Source: Armatimonadota bacterium (GTDB taxonomy: Bacteria > Armatimonadota > Armatimonadia > Armatimonadales > Armatimonadaceae). From it: a DNA stretch of 36,873 nucleotides. The notes under the pieces are model-generated. The model saw only the letters and a program-made list of their open reading frames with translations, searched no databases and was not told the DNA's origin. Below, one piece after another: positions 1-7,615 of this stretch. The stretch is from NCBI GenBank assembly GCA_026392155.1, contig JAPLCP010000048.1:1-36873 (forward strand). The letters run 5' to 3'. The position numbers were made by a program, and so were the translations under genes. Each line of letters begins with the position of its first letter. Position 1 is the stretch's first letter.

Positions 1-267
1 CCGGAAAATGCGGTCGCGCTGAAGCTCTTTCGCAAGAGCACGGGCAAGTGGGAGACATTCGACTACCCCCTGCCCGCCAACCACGGCGAGCGCCTCGCCG
101 CGATCCCGCGCCCCTTTCTCGACAACCTCAAGGCAGGCAACCCGCCCAGCATCACCGCCCGCGATGGGAAAATTAGCGCTGAGATGTGCCTCGCCGCCTA
201 CGAAAGCGCCCGTGAGGGCAAGAGAGTGAGTTTCCCCCCTAACCCCCGCCCGGCGGGGGAACAATAA
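1..267 (+). CDS. C-terminal end of a Gfo/Idh/MocA-type oxidoreductase (partial)
   Basis: The open frame runs from base 1 to a TAA at 265-267 and gives 88 residues; the start lies before the window. The end reads like the C-terminus of a Gfo/Idh/MocA dehydrogenase: a 'RPFLDNLKAGNPPSITARDGKISAE'-type segment in which the family usually has a helix of the form 'G..sa..al.~y~Sa~~G~~V'. Two more genes of this family follow at 1855 and 2871, which supports the call. The last residues (PPNPRPAGEQ) are encoded by the palindromic intergenic element at 234-313. The natural end was therefore probably near GKRVSFP, and the element added a short tail and the stop codon. The substrate is unknown. Family confidence is moderate because only the tail is visible. 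Confidence 0.6.
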   Translation, partial: PENAVALKLFRKSTGKWETFDYPLPANHGERLAAIPRPFLDNLKAGNPPSITARDGKISAEMCLAAYESAREGKRVSFPPNPRPAGEQ

Positions 268-313
268 GGAATACCGTGTTTCCCCCCCCGTTGCACGGGG
301 GCTGGGGGGGAGG
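234..313. repeat. Palindromic intercistronic element, copy 1
   Basis: This GC-rich element is built of two inverted halves, each a short hairpin (CCCCCG..CGGGGG), joined by an AACAATAAGGAA-type spacer. The left half starts CCCCCCTAACCCCCG and the right half ends in a run of G. Related copies lie at 6096-6172 and 7533-7610. This copy supplies the last codons and stop of the upstream gene. Its G-rich end (GGGGGGGAGGAG) forms the Shine-Dalgarno sequence of the gene starting at 321. No T-run follows, so it is not an obvious terminator. Confidence 0.75.
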
Positions 314-320
314 AGAAATT

Positions 321-1700
321 ATGAAAAAACATCCCAATATCGTCTTGCTTGCGGTGGACTCACTGCGAGCGGATCACATGAGCTGCTACGGCTACCACCG
401 AAACACGACTCCGCACCTGGACCGCTTCGCTTCCCAGGGGACGCTGTTTGAGCACAATATCAGCGCGCATATCCCGACCACCAGCGCCTATGGCTCGATG
501 CTGACGGGGCAGGATGTGTTTACCACGCAAGTGGTCGCGCTGCGCCACAAAGGCCCGCTCCGTGAGGAAGTGCCGACCTTGGCCGAGCTGCTCAAAGAGG
601 CGGGCTACACCACGACTTGTGTTGGCTTTAGCGGCAACCCCAGCGCCCGTGGCTTCGACAAGTACTTAAACTTCGCCGGCTGGGGAAGCTGGAACGAGGG
701 CCGCAGCCCCAAGGCAGAGAACCTCAACCAAGTCGCGATCCCCGAGCTAGACGAATTAGTAAAGGGCGAGGCCCCGTTCTTTCTCTTCCTGCGCCACATG
801 GACCCGCACGCGCCGTATCTGCCGCCCGCGCCCTACGAGCGAATGTTCTACCACGGCAACGAGTCCGACCCCGAGAACAAGTCCATGGAGCCCGTGATGA
901 GCTTCAAGCCCTTCTGCGACTTCTTCGCCAGCTGGATGCCGCCGGGAATCTCCGACAAGGACTACGTCATCGCGCAGTACGACGGCGCGATTGCCTACAT
1001 GGACGCCTGCATCCAGACGATCTTCACGGCCCTCGAGGCACATGGCATCTACGATGAGACTCTGATCATCCTTAACGGCGACCACGGCGAGACGCTCTAC
1101 GACCACGAGTGCTGGTTCGACCATCACGGAATCTACGACACGACCCTCCATGTGCCGCTGATCATCCGCTACCCCGGCAAGGTTCCGGCGGGCCAGCGCG
1201 TCTCGGGCTACACGCAACATAAAGATTTGGTGCCGACTGTTCTGGAGCTGGCGGGGATCGAGACCGAGCGCAGCTTCGATGGCAATAGTGTCCTCCCGCT
1301 CATCTCTGGCGACGAAGTTTCCCACGAGAGCGAGATCTACATCACCGAGTGCACCTGGATGCGCAAGCACGGCTGGCGCACCCCGGAGTGGAAGCTGATT
1401 GTCGCGCTGGAGCCTGATTTTCACTTCAAGCCCGAGGTCGAGCTCTACAACCTAATCCAGGACCCCGACGAGAACCACAACTTGGCGGAGAGCGAGCCCG
1501 AGGTGGTGGCGCATCTCAAATCGCGCATGGATGCCTGGATCGCGAGGCGCGAGGCGGAGACGGGCCTCACGAACCCGATCCACACCCAAGGCGACTGGCA
1601 CGGACACACGGGAGTCGGGCCGTTCAAGACCAGCCAGCAGGCCTACGACACGATGCATATCGGCGACCCCAATCAAGCAGCAAAGCTGCAGGGGAAATAA
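321..1700 (+). CDS. Sulfatase-fold (alkaline phosphatase superfamily) hydrolase with Thr nucleophile
   Basis: This 459-residue protein has the sulfatase/alkaline phosphatase fold. The N-terminal metal motif is VDSLRADH (Asp13, Asp18), and the second metal motif is GDHGE (Asp254, His255) followed by FDHHG. Where sulfatases have C/S-x-P-x-R, this protein has T-T-S-A-Y (Thr53) before the conserved S-M-L-T-G. The residue normally converted to formylglycine is therefore Thr, and the motif Pro and Arg are also missing. Thr nucleophiles are known in phosphodiesterases and phosphotransferases of this superfamily (NPP, LtaS, EptA), so phosphate- rather than sulfate-ester chemistry is likely. I chose ATG 321 because an AGGAG lies just upstream; a GTG at 276 would start inside the repeat element. 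There is no signal peptide, so it is predicted cytoplasmic. Paralogues lie at 4658 and 6178. Substrate unknown. Confidence 0.85.
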   Translation: MKKHPNIVLLAVDSLRADHMSCYGYHRNTTPHLDRFASQGTLFEHNISAHIPTTSAYGSMLTGQDVFTTQVVALRHKGPLREEVPTLAELLKEAGYTTTCVGFSGNPSARGFDKYLNFAGWGSWNEGRSPKAENLNQVAIPELDELVKGEAPFFLFLRHMDPHAPYLPPAPYERMFYHGNESDPENKSMEPVMSFKPFCDFFASWMPPGISDKDYVIAQYDGAIAYMDACIQTIFTALEAHGIYDETLIILNGDHGETLYDHECWFDHHGIYDTTLHVPLIIRYPGKVPAGQRVSGYTQHKDLVPTVLELAGIETERSFDGNSVLPLISGDEVSHESEIYITECTWMRKHGWRTPEWKLIVALEPDFHFKPEVELYNLIQDPDENHNLAESEPEVVAHLKSRMDAWIARREAETGLTNPIHTQGDWHGHTGVGPFKTSQQAYDTMHIGDPNQAAKLQGK

Positions 1701-1850
1701 GTCCCGCCCGTTAGAGGGGCGGGACTGGAGAGCCTGCGGCTACAAAGGCCGTTCCGGCCATCCTAGTTGAGTTATTGACATGGCCGCTTGCGGCCTTCGT
1801 AGCGCGAAGCGCTCTACAGCCACCCCGTTCTAATCGGGGTGGGGAGAGGT
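1701..1850. repeat. Nested inverted-repeat region between genes
   Basis: The 154-base gap is almost wholly palindromic. A perfect 9-bp hairpin (GTCCCGCCC/GGGCGGGAC, 1701-1725) is followed by a long imperfect inverted repeat whose arms are about 1736-1751 and 1791-1805 (GCTACAAAGGCCG against CGGCCTTCGTAGC). Small hairpins (GGCCG..CGGCC, GGCCGC..GCGGCC, AGCGC..GCGCT) lie within or beside it. Then comes CACCCCG..CGGGGTG (1821-1841). The following GGGGAGAGG is the ribosome binding site of the next gene. A TTGACA at 1775-1780 has no matching -10 box, so I call no promoter. Confidence 0.65.
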
Positions 1851-1854
1851 AATC

Positions 1855-2868
1855 ATGAGCTTAAAAGTGGCCGTAGTTGGCCTTGGTGGAATTGGCAATA
1901 CCCACGCGGGTGTTTATATGAAGCGGGAAGACTGCGAGCTGGTCGCCGTCTGCGATATTGTGCAGGAGCGCACCGACAAAGCCGCCGAGAAGTACGGCTG
2001 TCCGGGGTTCTACTCCATCGCAGACATGCTGGCGAGCGGGATTCAGATCGATGCCGTGAGTGTCTGCTCCGCGGGCGTGGAAAACGGTGGCGATCACTAC
2101 GTTCCAACCATGGAACTTCTGGCGGCGGGAATTCCGGTGCTGGGCGAGAAGCCGATCTCCAATAACATCACGCATGCGGAAGAGATGGTCGCACTGGCCA
2201 AAGAGAAGAACCTGCGCTACGGCATTAACCTAAACCATCGGTTCACACCGGCGGCACTGCGCGGCAAGGAGTGGATCAATGAGGGGCGGCTAGGCGAGCT
2301 CAATATCATCAACATGACGATGTGGATCAACAACCCCAATGAGTCCTCGCCCTGGTTCCATGTGCGCGCTCTGCACCCACACTCACTCGATGTCATGCGC
2401 TACTTCGGCGGCGATGTCGAGAAAGTGCAGGCGTTCTTCAAGCGCGGTCCCAAGGCCGATGGCCCGGATGGCAAGCGTGTCTGCTGGTCGAATATGCAAG
2501 TCAACTTACTCTTTAAGAACGGCATTATCGGGCACTTAACGGGAAGCTACGATGCGGGCGGAAGCTACGGCCTCGAAACACTCGAAGTGGTCGGCTCCGA
2601 GGGGCGCTTTGTGCTGCTCGATGCCTGTGAGCACCTGACGTTCTACCCGCGCCGCTCCCGCCAGACCGAGACGTATGACTATCTGGGCGGCATGATGGGC
2701 TTTAGCGAGACTTTTCCCTCGCGCATTGGCAAGTGGGTGGAGCAGAATATCGCGGGTGATTCGCCAGACGAGATTGATGCCTCAGGCGCGGCGGCGCTCC
2801 ATGTCCAGAAGATCATCGAGGCCATTATCGAGTCCTGGGAGACCGGGACCGTGGTGACGATCAAGTAG
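1855..2868 (+). CDS. Gfo/Idh/MocA family NAD(P)-dependent oxidoreductase
   Basis: This 337-residue protein has an N-terminal Rossmann domain (VVGLGGIGNTHA, Gly9-Gly11-Gly14) and the family EKP motif (Glu98-Lys99-Pro100). The C-terminal half is the alpha/beta substrate domain, containing NHRFTPAA and ALHPHSLDVMRYFGG. Members oxidise or reduce sugars, inositols and related polyols. The start ATG has a GGGGAGAGG ribosome binding site. Two bases separate its stop from the next gene, a close paralogue, and both share long stretches such as EEMVALAKEKNL and YGINLNHRFTPAA. The context of an isomerase-type TIM barrel and sulfatase-fold hydrolases suggests a shared catabolic or modifying route for a sugar or cyclitol. 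The exact substrate cannot be read from the sequence. Confidence 0.9.
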   Translation: MSLKVAVVGLGGIGNTHAGVYMKREDCELVAVCDIVQERTDKAAEKYGCPGFYSIADMLASGIQIDAVSVCSAGVENGGDHYVPTMELLAAGIPVLGEKPISNNITHAEEMVALAKEKNLRYGINLNHRFTPAALRGKEWINEGRLGELNIINMTMWINNPNESSPWFHVRALHPHSLDVMRYFGGDVEKVQAFFKRGPKADGPDGKRVCWSNMQVNLLFKNGIIGHLTGSYDAGGSYGLETLEVVGSEGRFVLLDACEHLTFYPRRSRQTETYDYLGGMMGFSETFPSRIGKWVEQNIAGDSPDEIDASGAAALHVQKIIEAIIESWETGTVVTIK

Positions 2869-2870
2869 CC

Positions 2871-3860
2871 ATGCAACGAGTCTGTGTGATCGGCATGGGG
2901 GTGATCGGGAACCGTCATGCCGACATGTACAAGCTGAGTCCGCTCGCGGAGCTGGTCGGGGTCTGTGACCGCGACCGGGCGCGGGCGGATGCGGGTGCGG
3001 CGCGGCTGGGTGTCCCGGCATTTTATGATGTCGAGCAGATGCTGACCGCGCTCCAGCCTGATATCGTGAGCGTGGCAACCGGCGGCTACGAGTACGGCAG
3101 CGACCACTACGCGCCGACCATGCAGGCGCTGGCGGCGGGCTGCCACGTGCTGGGCGAGAAACCCATCTCCAACACGATCGCCGAGGCGGAGGAGATGGTG
3201 GCGCTGGCCAAAGAGAAGAACCTCTGCTACGGCATCAACCTGAACCACCGGTTTACCCCGGCAGCGCGGATTGCGAAGAAGTGGCAGAGCGAGGGGCGGC
3301 TGGGACACTTGCTCTTTATCAACATGAGCATGTGGATCATGAACCCCACCGAGAGCTCACCGTACTTTCAGATCAAAGCCCTGCACCCGCACACGGTCGA
3401 TGTCATGCGGCACTTCTGCGGCGATATCGAGCGCGTGCAGTGTTTTGCGACCATCGCGCCCGGCCGAAAGATCTGGACCACGGCACACTTCTCGATGCAG
3501 TTTAAGAACGGTGTGGTCGGCGGCCTGACCGGATCGTATGATATCGAGCGCGGCCACCCCATGGAGCGCTGTGAGGTCGCGGGAACCGGCGGACGCATCG
3601 TGATTGATGACATGTACCGGGAGGCCACTCTCTACCCGGCGGGCAACCCAGAGAAGCTGGTCTACACCAACCCGCTCTTTGGGGGCTTTGAGAGCTTCAC
3701 GGACACCTTCAAGGATCGCATCCATACATTTGTCCGCGAGGTAGACGAAGGCATCTCCCCGGAAAACCTAGATGGCTCCGGGGCAGATGGCCTCGCGGCA
3801 CAAAGAGTATTACAGGCGGCGATTGAGTCGCTCAACACAGGAACGGTAATAACCCTATGA
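2871..3860 (+). CDS. Gfo/Idh/MocA family oxidoreductase, tandem paralogue
   Basis: This 329-residue protein has the same architecture as its upstream neighbour: Rossmann motif VIGMGVIGNRHA near residues 7-18, LGEKPIS with EKP at 96-98, and an HPHTVDVMRHF segment in the substrate domain. Similarity to the preceding protein runs along the whole length, so the pair arose by tandem duplication. One difference is a shorter stretch after the VQ(A/C)F strand. The next gene starts inside this gene's stop region with a 4-base ATGA overlap, indicating translational coupling. The two paralogues may act on successive or epimeric substrates (for example oxidation then re-reduction around the neighbouring epimerase), but this is inference. 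Confidence 0.9.
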   Translation: MQRVCVIGMGVIGNRHADMYKLSPLAELVGVCDRDRARADAGAARLGVPAFYDVEQMLTALQPDIVSVATGGYEYGSDHYAPTMQALAAGCHVLGEKPISNTIAEAEEMVALAKEKNLCYGINLNHRFTPAARIAKKWQSEGRLGHLLFINMSMWIMNPTESSPYFQIKALHPHTVDVMRHFCGDIERVQCFATIAPGRKIWTTAHFSMQFKNGVVGGLTGSYDIERGHPMERCEVAGTGGRIVIDDMYREATLYPAGNPEKLVYTNPLFGGFESFTDTFKDRIHTFVREVDEGISPENLDGSGADGLAAQRVLQAAIESLNTGTVITL

Positions 3861-4654
3861 AACTTGGCGCGAATTCGGTTTTATTTGGCGGTTTCTCGAT
3901 GCGCGAGGCGTTCGAGCAGATCGCGCGGGCGGGCTACGATGGGATCGAGCTCTCCGCAATCGACGGTATGAGCGAGCACTTGGTGCTGGACCGCTGGCAG
4001 GACGTGGCGGGCGAGATCAAGGCGCTCTCGACAGAGTTTGGGCTGGAGCTACTGGCCATGGAGCAACCGTCGCAGGACGCGGCGAAGATGGAGAAGGCGT
4101 TTCAGGCCGCGGTGGAGATCGGGATTCCGATTGTCAACTGTGGCCCCGGCGGCAAGACGGGCGACGAGGAGAGTCTGCAGAAATCCATCGACTCACTGGG
4201 CGCACTCGCCACGATGGCGGAGAAGTACGGCGTGACGCTCTGTGTAAAAGCCCATGTGGGCGCGGCGATCTGGAACACCCCAACCACGCTGCAGCTGATG
4301 GAGGCGATCACGTCGCCTGCGTTTGGCATTGATATGGACCCGTCGCATATTCACCGTGGGCAAGAGAACCCTGTTGAGGCAATCAGCGCCGTGATCTCCC
4401 GTGTCAAGCACGTCCATATCCGCGACTGCAAGGGCCGCCAGCAGAACCCCGGCAAGCCCGAGATGCAGGCCAATGGCCGCGGCGACATTGATCTTCTGGG
4501 CTATATTCGCGTCCTGCACGAGAGTGGCTACACCGGCCCCGTCGATCTGGAAGTGATCGGAGCGAAGGAGTACTCACTGGTGCAGTGCGCCATTATCGCC
4601 GCCGAGGCACGGGGACACATGCAGGCCTGTCTGCAAGCGTGTGGGGCGCGGTAA
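3857..4654 (+). CDS. Sugar phosphate isomerase/epimerase-type TIM barrel protein
   Basis: This 265-residue protein belongs to the xylose-isomerase-like/AP endonuclease 2 TIM barrel group. Characteristic barrel-end motifs are visible: GYDGIELSA near residue 27, then CVKAHVGAA, GIDMDPSHIHRG, VKHVHIRDCKG, and VDLEVIG near the end. The strand-5 position that is often a metal-binding Glu in sugar isomerases reads Lys (VKAHVG); I believe KPHVG-like variants exist in this family. The later D..H, H.H..D and E positions are kept. The gene overlaps the upstream dehydrogenase by four bases and is followed three bases later by the second sulfatase-fold gene. It likely isomerises or epimerises the keto intermediate made by the dehydrogenases. 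The exact substrate is unknown. Confidence 0.8.
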   Translation: MKLGANSVLFGGFSMREAFEQIARAGYDGIELSAIDGMSEHLVLDRWQDVAGEIKALSTEFGLELLAMEQPSQDAAKMEKAFQAAVEIGIPIVNCGPGGKTGDEESLQKSIDSLGALATMAEKYGVTLCVKAHVGAAIWNTPTTLQLMEAITSPAFGIDMDPSHIHRGQENPVEAISAVISRVKHVHIRDCKGRQQNPGKPEMQANGRGDIDLLGYIRVLHESGYTGPVDLEVIGAKEYSLVQCAIIAAEARGHMQACLQACGAR

Positions 4655-4657
4655 GCC

Positions 4658-6103
4658 ATGAACATTGTCTTTATTGCACTCGACACCCAGCGCGCCGACC
4701 ACCTCGGCTGCTACGGCTACGAAAAAAACACGTCGCCGATTATCGATGCCCTTGCCTCCCAGGGCGTGGTGTTTGAGCGCTGCTACGCGCCCAATATCCC
4801 AACCCACCCATCGTTTACGACCATGCTCACGGGAAAAGAGGCCATTACCCATAACATCGTCAATATCGGCGGGCGCGTCCCCATTGAGGAAGGCGTGCGG
4901 CTCCTGCCTGAGATTCTCAAAGAGCACGGCTGGAACACGGCGGCGATTGATACGATGGGGCGGCACTTCAATCGCGGCTTCGATACCTATATCTCGCCGC
5001 AGTGGGATCGCTCCGACCCGCTCACGCTCCGACGCGCTGAGCATATCACCGATGCGGCGCTGCCGGTTCTCGCCGAGCTGAAGGCGGATAAAGAGAAGCC
5101 GTTCTTTCTCTTTCTGCACTACTGGGACCCGCACACCCCGTACTTACCACCCGCGGACTTTCGGACGATGTTCTACCCCGAGGGCGCTGATCCCTACGAT
5201 GCGAACAACCACTCAATGGACAAGGCCTGGAACGACGAGATGTTCCAGTGGTACTTCCACGACTGGATGCCCGGCGTCACGGATAGCAGCTATGTCAACG
5301 CGCTCTACGATGCGGAGACGGCCTACATGGACTGGCAGCTCCGACGACTCTTCGCGGCGCTGGAGCCAGTCAAGGACGACACCCTGATCGTGATTACCGC
5401 CGACCACGGGGAGATTCTCGATGAGCAGCTAGGCTTCTACGACCACCATGGTCTGTACGAGGGCAATGTCCATATCCCGCTGATCCTGATCTGGCCCGGC
5501 AAGCTCCCCGCCGGCAAGCGCGTCCCCGGCTTTGTGCAGAACCTGGACTACCTGCCGACGTTCTTTGAGCTGGCCGGAATCCCCGACACCGAGAAGCTGG
5601 AAGGCAAGAGCCTGCTGCCCTGCATCTTCGGGGAGCGCGAGGGTAACTACGACGAGCTGTTTCTCTCGGAGGCGACGTGGGAGGTGAAGCGGGCCTATCG
5701 TAACAATAAGTGGAAGTTCATCCACTCGTTCGAGCCCGACCCGCACAACCGCCCCCTGCAAGAGCTCTTTGACCTGGAGGCCGACCCCACCGAGCAAGTG
5801 AATCTTGCGGAGACGCACCCAGAGATTGTCGCGGAGCTGAAGGGTCGGCTCGATGCCTGGGTTGCTAAGCGCCTCGCGGAGACGGGGCGTACGGAGGACC
5901 CGGTTCCGGTGCAAGGTCGCTGTGGGAGCAAGATCGGCACCCCCATCGAGGGCGAGACTCCCGGCGCAGGCGCGACCCCGCTGCACCTGCGCAAGGCAAA
6001 AGAAGCCGCCAATATCCCCAAGCCCGAGGAGCTCAACTCGGCGACGGATCAGAAGTCGGGTAAACCACTTCATGGGTACGTCGAGAAGCCCGCCGCCCCC
6101 TAA
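4658..6103 (+). CDS. Sulfatase-fold hydrolase with Thr nucleophile, second copy
   Basis: This 481-residue paralogue of the 321 gene starts MNIVFIALDTQRADHLGCYGY, with the metal-binding Asp9 and Asp14. The nucleophile segment is I-P-T-H-P-S-F-T-T-M-L-T-G. Thr49 stands at the formylglycine position, the motif Pro51 is kept and the motif Arg is Phe53. The second metal site is ADHGE (Asp249-His250), followed by YDHHGLYE. The C-terminal ~70 residues are an extra, Pro/Gly-rich tail. There is no signal peptide. The stop TAA lies inside the CCCCTAACCCCCG of the repeat element at 6096-6172, so the element defines the C-terminus. Formylglycine-dependent sulfatase activity is unlikely. Phosphodiester, phosphonate-ester or phosphotransfer chemistry is plausible by analogy with Thr enzymes of the superfamily. 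Confidence 0.87.
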   Translation: MNIVFIALDTQRADHLGCYGYEKNTSPIIDALASQGVVFERCYAPNIPTHPSFTTMLTGKEAITHNIVNIGGRVPIEEGVRLLPEILKEHGWNTAAIDTMGRHFNRGFDTYISPQWDRSDPLTLRRAEHITDAALPVLAELKADKEKPFFLFLHYWDPHTPYLPPADFRTMFYPEGADPYDANNHSMDKAWNDEMFQWYFHDWMPGVTDSSYVNALYDAETAYMDWQLRRLFAALEPVKDDTLIVITADHGEILDEQLGFYDHHGLYEGNVHIPLILIWPGKLPAGKRVPGFVQNLDYLPTFFELAGIPDTEKLEGKSLLPCIFGEREGNYDELFLSEATWEVKRAYRNNKWKFIHSFEPDPHNRPLQELFDLEADPTEQVNLAETHPEIVAELKGRLDAWVAKRLAETGRTEDPVPVQGRCGSKIGTPIEGETPGAGATPLHLRKAKEAANIPKPEELNSATDQKSGKPLHGYVEKPAAP

Positions 6104-6172
6104 CCCCCGCAAGCGGGGGAACAATAAGGAAGGAAGCCTCTTATTCCCCCCGCCGGACGGGGGTTAGGGGGG
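6096..6172. repeat. Palindromic intercistronic element, copy 2
   Basis: This is the clearest copy. The left half is CCCCCTAACCCCCG, a loop, then CGGGGGAACAATAAGGAA. The right half is its inverted copy, TTATTCCCCCCG, a loop, then CGGGGGTTAGGGGGG. The stop codon of the upstream gene is the TAA in the left arm. The final AGGGGGG lies six bases before the next ATG and serves as its ribosome binding site. Confidence 0.8.
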
Positions 6173-6177
6173 AAGTT

Positions 6178-7530
6178 ATGAACATCGTTCTTCTCGCCAT
6201 AGATACCCTGCGGCCTGACCATCTGGGGTGCTATGGCTATGGTAAACACACGTCGCCGCAGATCGATGCGCTGGCGGCAGAGTCGGTCGTCTTTGAGCAG
6301 GCGATTGCGGCAGGCATCCCGACCATGCCGTCGTTTACGACCCTGCTCACGGGCCTACATCCGCTGCGGCATGGGATTGTCGCCCATATCGGGGAGAAGC
6401 AGCGGGTCGCGGCGAGCGTCCAGACCCTGCCACAGCTGGCGCAAAAGGCGGGCTGGACGACGATAGGCATTGATAACCTGGTGATTCAGGGCGGTGGTAA
6501 GGGCTCGTGGTTTGCGCGGGGCTTTGACCACTACTCGGGGTTTCTCTACGCGCCCTTTACCAACCAGAGCGAGCAGCTCATCGATCGGGCAATCCAGTTT
6601 GTGGACGAGCAGGACAAGCAAACGCCGTTCTTTCTCTACTGCCACCTCTGGGATCCGCACACGCCCTACGGCCCACCCGCGCCCTACAACACGATGCACT
6701 ACACGCCCGGCAGCGCGGAGTACGCCATGGACGAGGTCTATGCCCATGCGCCAGAGTACTACAAGGCGTTTCTAGGCGAGATGAAGTGCGAGCACCCCGA
6801 CGACTACCCGGCCTATGTCGCGCTCTACGATGGCGAGATTTCCTATGTAGACGTGCAAGTGGGGCGCTTGATTGGACATCTCAAGAACTCTGGAATCTGG
6901 GAAGACACGATCTTTATCTTCATGAGCGATCACGGTGAGGCATTTGGCGAAGGCGAGATTCACTTCGACCACCATGGCCTCTACGATGCGGTGACCCGTG
7001 TCGCACTCATGGCCAAAGTGCCCGGCACCGCGCCTGGTCGCACAAGTGCTCTTGTCTCCACCGAGGACATTCTACCCAGCCTCGCCGCCCTCTGTGGCTG
7101 GGAGTTGCCGACCGGCTACGAGCTCACGGGCCAGAGCTTCGCGCCTGCACTCCAGGGTGAGGCGTTTGCGGGCCGGGAGCGCGTTTTCTGCATCGAGTCG
7201 TCGCGGCAGGCATCGCTGGCGATTCGAACCCGTAAGTGGAAGCTCATCAAACCGATTGTCGAGGATGCACAGGGCAAGCCCCTGCCGCACCTGCACGGAA
7301 CGCCCCGTGACCCCGCTCCCCTGCTCTTCGATCTGGAGGGCGATCCGGGTGAGAAGCACAATGTCGCCAACACATACCCAGAAGTGCGTGAGACGCTGCA
7401 TGCCGAGTTGCTGGCCTGGCACGCCCAAGAAATCGCCCTACGCGGAGGGCACGATCCCATCAAAGAGAATGGTCTGAGCTTGAGCTACGAGGTCTTTATG
7501 AAGCGACTGCTGGCGAGGCATAAGAAATGA
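6178..7530 (+). CDS. Sulfatase-fold hydrolase with Thr nucleophile, third copy
   Basis: This 450-residue protein starts MNIVLLAIDTLRPDHLGCYGY (metal Asp9, Asp14). The nucleophile motif is I-P-T-M-P-S-F-T-T-L-L-T-G, so Thr49 replaces the formylglycine Cys and Phe53 replaces the motif Arg. The second metal site is SDHGE (Asp251-His252), followed by FDHHGLYD. The conserved WDPHTPYGPP segment is shared with the paralogue at 4658. No signal peptide is present. The ribosome binding site is the G-run at the end of the repeat element before it. A further element separates it from cysC. Three cytoplasmic paralogues in one operon suggest related ester substrates; their identity is unknown. Confidence 0.87.
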   Translation: MNIVLLAIDTLRPDHLGCYGYGKHTSPQIDALAAESVVFEQAIAAGIPTMPSFTTLLTGLHPLRHGIVAHIGEKQRVAASVQTLPQLAQKAGWTTIGIDNLVIQGGGKGSWFARGFDHYSGFLYAPFTNQSEQLIDRAIQFVDEQDKQTPFFLYCHLWDPHTPYGPPAPYNTMHYTPGSAEYAMDEVYAHAPEYYKAFLGEMKCEHPDDYPAYVALYDGEISYVDVQVGRLIGHLKNSGIWEDTIFIFMSDHGEAFGEGEIHFDHHGLYDAVTRVALMAKVPGTAPGRTSALVSTEDILPSLAALCGWELPTGYELTGQSFAPALQGEAFAGRERVFCIESSRQASLAIRTRKWKLIKPIVEDAQGKPLPHLHGTPRDPAPLLFDLEGDPGEKHNVANTYPEVRETLHAELLAWHAQEIALRGGHDPIKENGLSLSYEVFMKRLLARHKK

Positions 7531-7532
7531 GC

Positions 7533-7610
7533 CTAGCCCCCCGCCCCCCGTCCAACGGGGGAGATAGAAGGAACTCCTCATTGTCCCCCCGCTGGGCGGG
7601 GGTTAGGGGG
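7533..7610. repeat. Palindromic intercistronic element, copy 3
   Basis: This is a diverged copy of the elements at 234 and 6096. It begins TAGCCCCCCGCCCCCCG, has the inner hairpin CCCCCCG..CGGGGG, a GAAGGAA-like spacer, then CCCCCCGC..GCGGGGGTTAGGGGG. It fills the whole gap between the third hydrolase and cysC. Its terminal GGGGG lies five bases before the cysC ATG. Confidence 0.75.
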
Positions 7611-7615
7611 TTGGC

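Noticed and set aside
276-320. Upstream GTG start for the first sulfatase-fold gene
   Set aside because: It lies inside the palindromic element and encodes an unrelated Gly/Pro-rich stretch; ATG 321 has an AGGAG at proper distance.
756-1424. 222-codon antisense frame in the first sulfatase-fold gene
   Set aside because: It is the mirror of a well-supported coding gene, with no recognisable domain and no ribosome binding site.
1701-1725. Rho-independent terminator after the first sulfatase-fold gene
   Set aside because: The 9-bp stem is perfect but no T-run follows; it fits better as part of the palindromic region.
5429-6124. 231-codon antisense frame opposite the second sulfatase-fold gene
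   Set aside because: Shadow frame of a GC-rich gene; no family resemblance.
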